Assembly (NCBI GenBank): GCA_015660615.1
Contig: DQKQ01000104.1
Coordinates: 1-7,246, forward strand
Length of the DNA stretch: 7,246 nt
Origin: Flavobacteriales bacterium
GTDB taxonomy: Bacteria; Bacteroidota; Bacteroidia; Flavobacteriales_D; Sanyastnellaceae
Reading direction: 5' to 3'
The notes beneath the pieces were generated by a model. That model searched no databases. It was not told the origin of the DNA and saw only the letters and a list, made by a program, of their open reading frames with translations. This document shows positions 4,688-7,246 of the stretch, one piece after another. The position numbers and the translations under genes are program-made. How positions within the stretch are numbered: the stretch's first letter is position 1; the number at the start of each line of letters is the position of its first letter.

Positions 4688-7246
4688 ATGGCAGAAGGAG
4701 AAAAGATAATTCAGATTAATATTACGGATGAAATGAAGTCAGCTTACATCGATTACTCGATGTCGGTAATTGTTTCAAGGGCGTTACCCGATGTAAGAGA
4801 TGGTTTCAAGCCAGTCCACCGAAGGGTTCTATATGGAATGCTAGACCTAGGTGTATTATCGAACAGAGCTCATAAGAAATCAGCTCGTATCGTAGGAGAA
4901 GTTTTAGGTAAATACCATCCTCATGGAGATTCGTCTGTTTACGATACGATGGTACGTATGTCCCAAGACTGGTCATTACGTTACCCAATGGTTGACGGTC
5001 AAGGTAACTTTGGTAGTATAGATGGCGATAACCCGGCTGCTATGCGCTATACTGAAGCAAGGCTCACGAAGATGGCTGAGTATATGCTCGGAGATCTAGA
5101 TAAGAATACGGTAGATTTCTCACCTAACTTTGATGAGAGTCTCACTGAGCCGACAGTCCTTCCTGCAAAATTGCCTAACCTTCTAATAAATGGAGCATCT
5201 GGTATTGCTGTTGGAATGGCAACAAATATGCCTCCGCATAACTTGACTGAAGTTCTAGATGGAGTGAATCATTACATAGACAATGAAAATTGCACTGTTG
5301 ACGACCTTATGGAATTCGTTAAAGCCCCAGACTTCCCTACGGGTGGCGTAATTCACGGTGTTTCAGGAGCTCATGAAGCATTCCGCACTGGACGAGGAAA
5401 GGTAGTTGTAAGGGGAAAGGCTCGCTTTGAAGAAACAAAGTCAGGTCGCGAGGTTATCATTGTTGAGGAGATTCCATATCAAGTGAATAAAGCTGATATG
5501 ATTCGAAAGACAGCTATACTCGTTAATGAAAACAGAATCGACGGGATTAGTGAAATTCGCGACGAATCTGATCGCAATGGTATGCGAATAGTTTACGAAT
5601 TGAAGCGTGACGCTATTCCCAATGTAGTCTTAAACACACTATATAAGTACACCGCTCTACAAAGCTCATTTTCAGTTAATAACATCGCTCTGGTAAAAGG
5701 ACGTCCAATACTCCTAAACCTGCGGGATATGATTCAATACTTCGTTGAACATCGTCACGAAGTTGTAGTTCGCAGAACCCAATATGAACTCTCAAAAGCT
5801 GAAGAGAGAGCACATATATTACAGGGGTTAATTATAGCTTTAGATAACATTGATGCTGTAATCAAATTAATCCGTGCTAGCTCTTCACCTGAGGAAGCTC
5901 GCAAAGGTTTAATGGAATCATTCAAGTTAAGTGAAATTCAAGCTCGGGCTATCTTAGATATGCGCCTGCAAAAACTAACCGGACTTGAGCGTGACAAGTT
6001 AAGAGCTGAGTATGATGAACTTACGGCTTTAATTACAGATTTAAAAGATATTCTCGATAAGAAAGAACGTAGAATGTCAATCATCAAGGAAGAACTCCAA
6101 GATGTTCGAGATAGATTTGGTGATGAACGTAGGTCGGTTATAGAATTTAGTGGAGCGGAGGTAAGTATTGAGGATATGATTCCAGATGAGCAGGTTGTAA
6201 TTACAATTTCTCACGCTGGTTACATAAAGCGTACTCGCCTAGCAGAATACCGATCACAGTATAGAGGTGGAGTAGGGGCTAGAGGCTCATCAACACGTGA
6301 AGAAGATTTTCTTGAAAACATTTTTACGGCAACGAATCACAATTGGCTTTTAATCTTCACTAAACTTGGAAAGTGTTTCTGGATGAGAATCTTTGAGGTG
6401 CCTGAAGGGTCTAAACAATCTAAAGGAAGAGCTATTCAGAATCTAATTAGCATTGGTTTAGATGATAAGGTTCTTGCATACATTCCTGTAAAGGATATTA
6501 AAGATCCAGAATATGCAAATGCCAATTATGTTGTTCTATCAACTAAATTAGGCCTAATTAAGAAGACTAGTCTTGAAGCATATAGCCGTCCACGTACAAA
6601 TGGAATTAACGCTGTAACTATTCGTGAGGGAGATGAACTTCTACAAGCTCGATTAACAGATGGTGATAGAGAGGTTATTATAGGTCTTAAGTCAGGAAAA
6701 GCGATTCGCTTTAACGAATCTAAAACTCGCGCTGTGGGTAGAACGGCAATGGGAGTGAAGGGGATCACTTTAGGTAATCCAGATGATGAGGTTATAGGTA
6801 TGGTTTGTGTAAACGACCCAGAAAGTTCAATCTTAGTTGTGTCTTCAAACGGATATGGTAAAAGATCGGCAGTTGATGACTACAGAATTACAAACAGAGG
6901 TGGTAAAGGTGTTAAGACACTACAGATCACTGAGAAAACGGGTGTATTAATATCCATTCTTAATGTAACAAATGAGCACGATTTAATGATAGTCAATAAG
7001 TCCGGAATCACTATCCGTATGGCTGTTGAAGATCTTCGTGTAATGGGACGTGCTACCCAAGGAGTTCGTCTAATTAGTCTCAGAGGGAAAGATGAAATAG
7101 CTTCTGTTTGCAGAGTACCTAAAGCTGATGATGAAGAGGAAGATGTTGAGGGAGCAGAACCTGAGGGCGAACAACCTGAAGGCGAACAGCCAGAAGGCGA
7201 ACAACCTGAGGGCGAACAACCTGAGGGCGAACAACCTGAAGAAAGC
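4688..7246 (+). CDS. gyrA: DNA gyrase subunit A (3' end outside the window)
   Basis: I translated 853 consecutive codons with no stop or frameshift; the reading frame is still open at the window edge. GyrA is the breakage-reunion subunit of the A2B2 gyrase that introduces negative supercoils into DNA. The start gives MAEGEKIIQINITDEMKSAY, as expected for the phylum. The winged-helix region carries GKYHPHGDSSVYD, with Ser82 and Asp86 at the positions equivalent to E. coli Ser83 and Asp87, so no classical quinolone-resistance change is seen. The catalytic tyrosine is Tyr121 (codon 5048-5050) in AAMRYTEAR. The tower and coiled coil follow to about residue 480. The C-terminal beta-pinwheel (about 485-810) begins with the GyrA-box QYRGGVG (524-530), which marks GyrA rather than ParC. 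It ends in an acidic stretch and PEGEQ repeats (825-849) and is probably only a few residues from its stop. The AUG has no Shine-Dalgarno sequence. Confidence 0.98.
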   Translation, partial: MAEGEKIIQINITDEMKSAYIDYSMSVIVSRALPDVRDGFKPVHRRVLYGMLDLGVLSNRAHKKSARIVGEVLGKYHPHGDSSVYDTMVRMSQDWSLRYPMVDGQGNFGSIDGDNPAAMRYTEARLTKMAEYMLGDLDKNTVDFSPNFDESLTEPTVLPAKLPNLLINGASGIAVGMATNMPPHNLTEVLDGVNHYIDNENCTVDDLMEFVKAPDFPTGGVIHGVSGAHEAFRTGRGKVVVRGKARFEETKSGREVIIVEEIPYQVNKADMIRKTAILVNENRIDGISEIRDESDRNGMRIVYELKRDAIPNVVLNTLYKYTALQSSFSVNNIALVKGRPILLNLRDMIQYFVEHRHEVVVRRTQYELSKAEERAHILQGLIIALDNIDAVIKLIRASSSPEEARKGLMESFKLSEIQARAILDMRLQKLTGLERDKLRAEYDELTALITDLKDILDKKERRMSIIKEELQDVRDRFGDERRSVIEFSGAEVSIEDMIPDEQVVITISHAGYIKRTRLAEYRSQYRGGVGARGSSTREEDFLENIFTATNHNWLLIFTKLGKCFWMRIFEVPEGSKQSKGRAIQNLISIGLDDKVLAYIPVKDIKDPEYANANYVVLSTKLGLIKKTSLEAYSRPRTNGINAVTIREGDELLQARLTDGDREVIIGLKSGKAIRFNESKTRAVGRTAMGVKGITLGNPDDEVIGMVCVNDPESSILVVSSNGYGKRSAVDDYRITNRGGKGVKTLQITEKTGVLISILNVTNEHDLMIVNKSGITIRMAVEDLRVMGRATQGVRLISLRGKDEIASVCRVPKADDEEEDVEGAEPEGEQPEGEQPEGEQPEGEQPEGEQPEES
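7160..7234 (+). repeat. Five tandem 15-bp repeats encoding PEGEQ at the gyrA 3' end
   Basis: Units start at 7160, 7175, 7190, 7205 and 7220. Units 1, 4 and 5 are identical (CCTGAGGGCGAACAA); units 2 and 3 differ at two positions each, all silent. The repeat keeps frame and adds 25 residues with two Glu per unit, extending the acidic tail that starts at DDEEED just upstream. It is followed by CCT GAA GAA AGC up to the window edge. Near identity at DNA level suggests recent expansion by slippage. Confidence 0.97.

Noticed and set aside
4806..4988. Minus-strand 60-codon ORF inside gyrA
   Set aside because: It is a shadow of the highly conserved quinolone-region codons.
5042..5050. Possible quinolone-resistance alleles in GyrA
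   Set aside because: Ser82 and Asp86 are the sensitive-type residues; Ser83, in place of the E. coli Ala84, appears normal for this phylum.
6526..6768. Minus-strand 80-codon ORF inside gyrA
   Set aside because: It is antisense to the conserved beta-pinwheel and has no family resemblance.
7160..7234. CRISPR-like or intergenic repeat array
   Set aside because: The 15-bp units are directly tandem without spacers, stay in frame and encode a regular PEGEQ peptide.

Overview
The window looks like a piece of ordinary core chromosome from a Bacteroidota bacterium, most likely a Flavobacteriales-like lineage. GyrA is the strongest clue: its quinolone-region sequence, its GyrA-box of the form QYRGGVG and the block EVPEGSK..SKGRAIQNLI read like GyrA of that phylum. 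The absence of Shine-Dalgarno sequences before most starts, two TAnnTTTG promoter-like boxes and the moderate AT richness agree. This assignment comes from remembered family sequences, not from a search.

Layout. Positions 1-1342 hold a tightly packed plus-strand group: the 3' end of ychF (a translation-associated ATPase, cut by the window edge), a small secreted DUF4440/NTF2-like protein whose start overlaps the ychF stop, and a rhomboid intramembrane protease three bases further on. Positions 1326-4390 hold a minus-strand pair: clpC (Hsp100 unfoldase of the ClpCP protease) followed 14 bases later by a short FtsB/DivIC-type division protein. The 3' ends of the rhomboid and division genes overlap convergently by 17 bp. 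Positions 4391-4687 (297 bp) are the divergent control region between clpC and gyrA, with one candidate -7 box facing each way and two adjoining dyad symmetries on the clpC side. From 4688 to the right edge runs gyrA on the plus strand, 853 codons without a stop in view, ending in an acidic tail with five PEGEQ repeats.

How the genes relate. No single pathway links them. Protein quality control (ClpC), membrane proteolysis (rhomboid), division (FtsB/DivIC-like), DNA topology (GyrA) and ribosome-associated function (YchF) are all housekeeping roles. I see no mobile element, CRISPR array, RNA gene, toxin-antitoxin or defence system, and no evidence of a new system. The points most worth a second look are the operator-like dyads before clpC, the GyrA tail repeat, the overlapping convergent gene ends, and the long low-complexity additions in ClpC.
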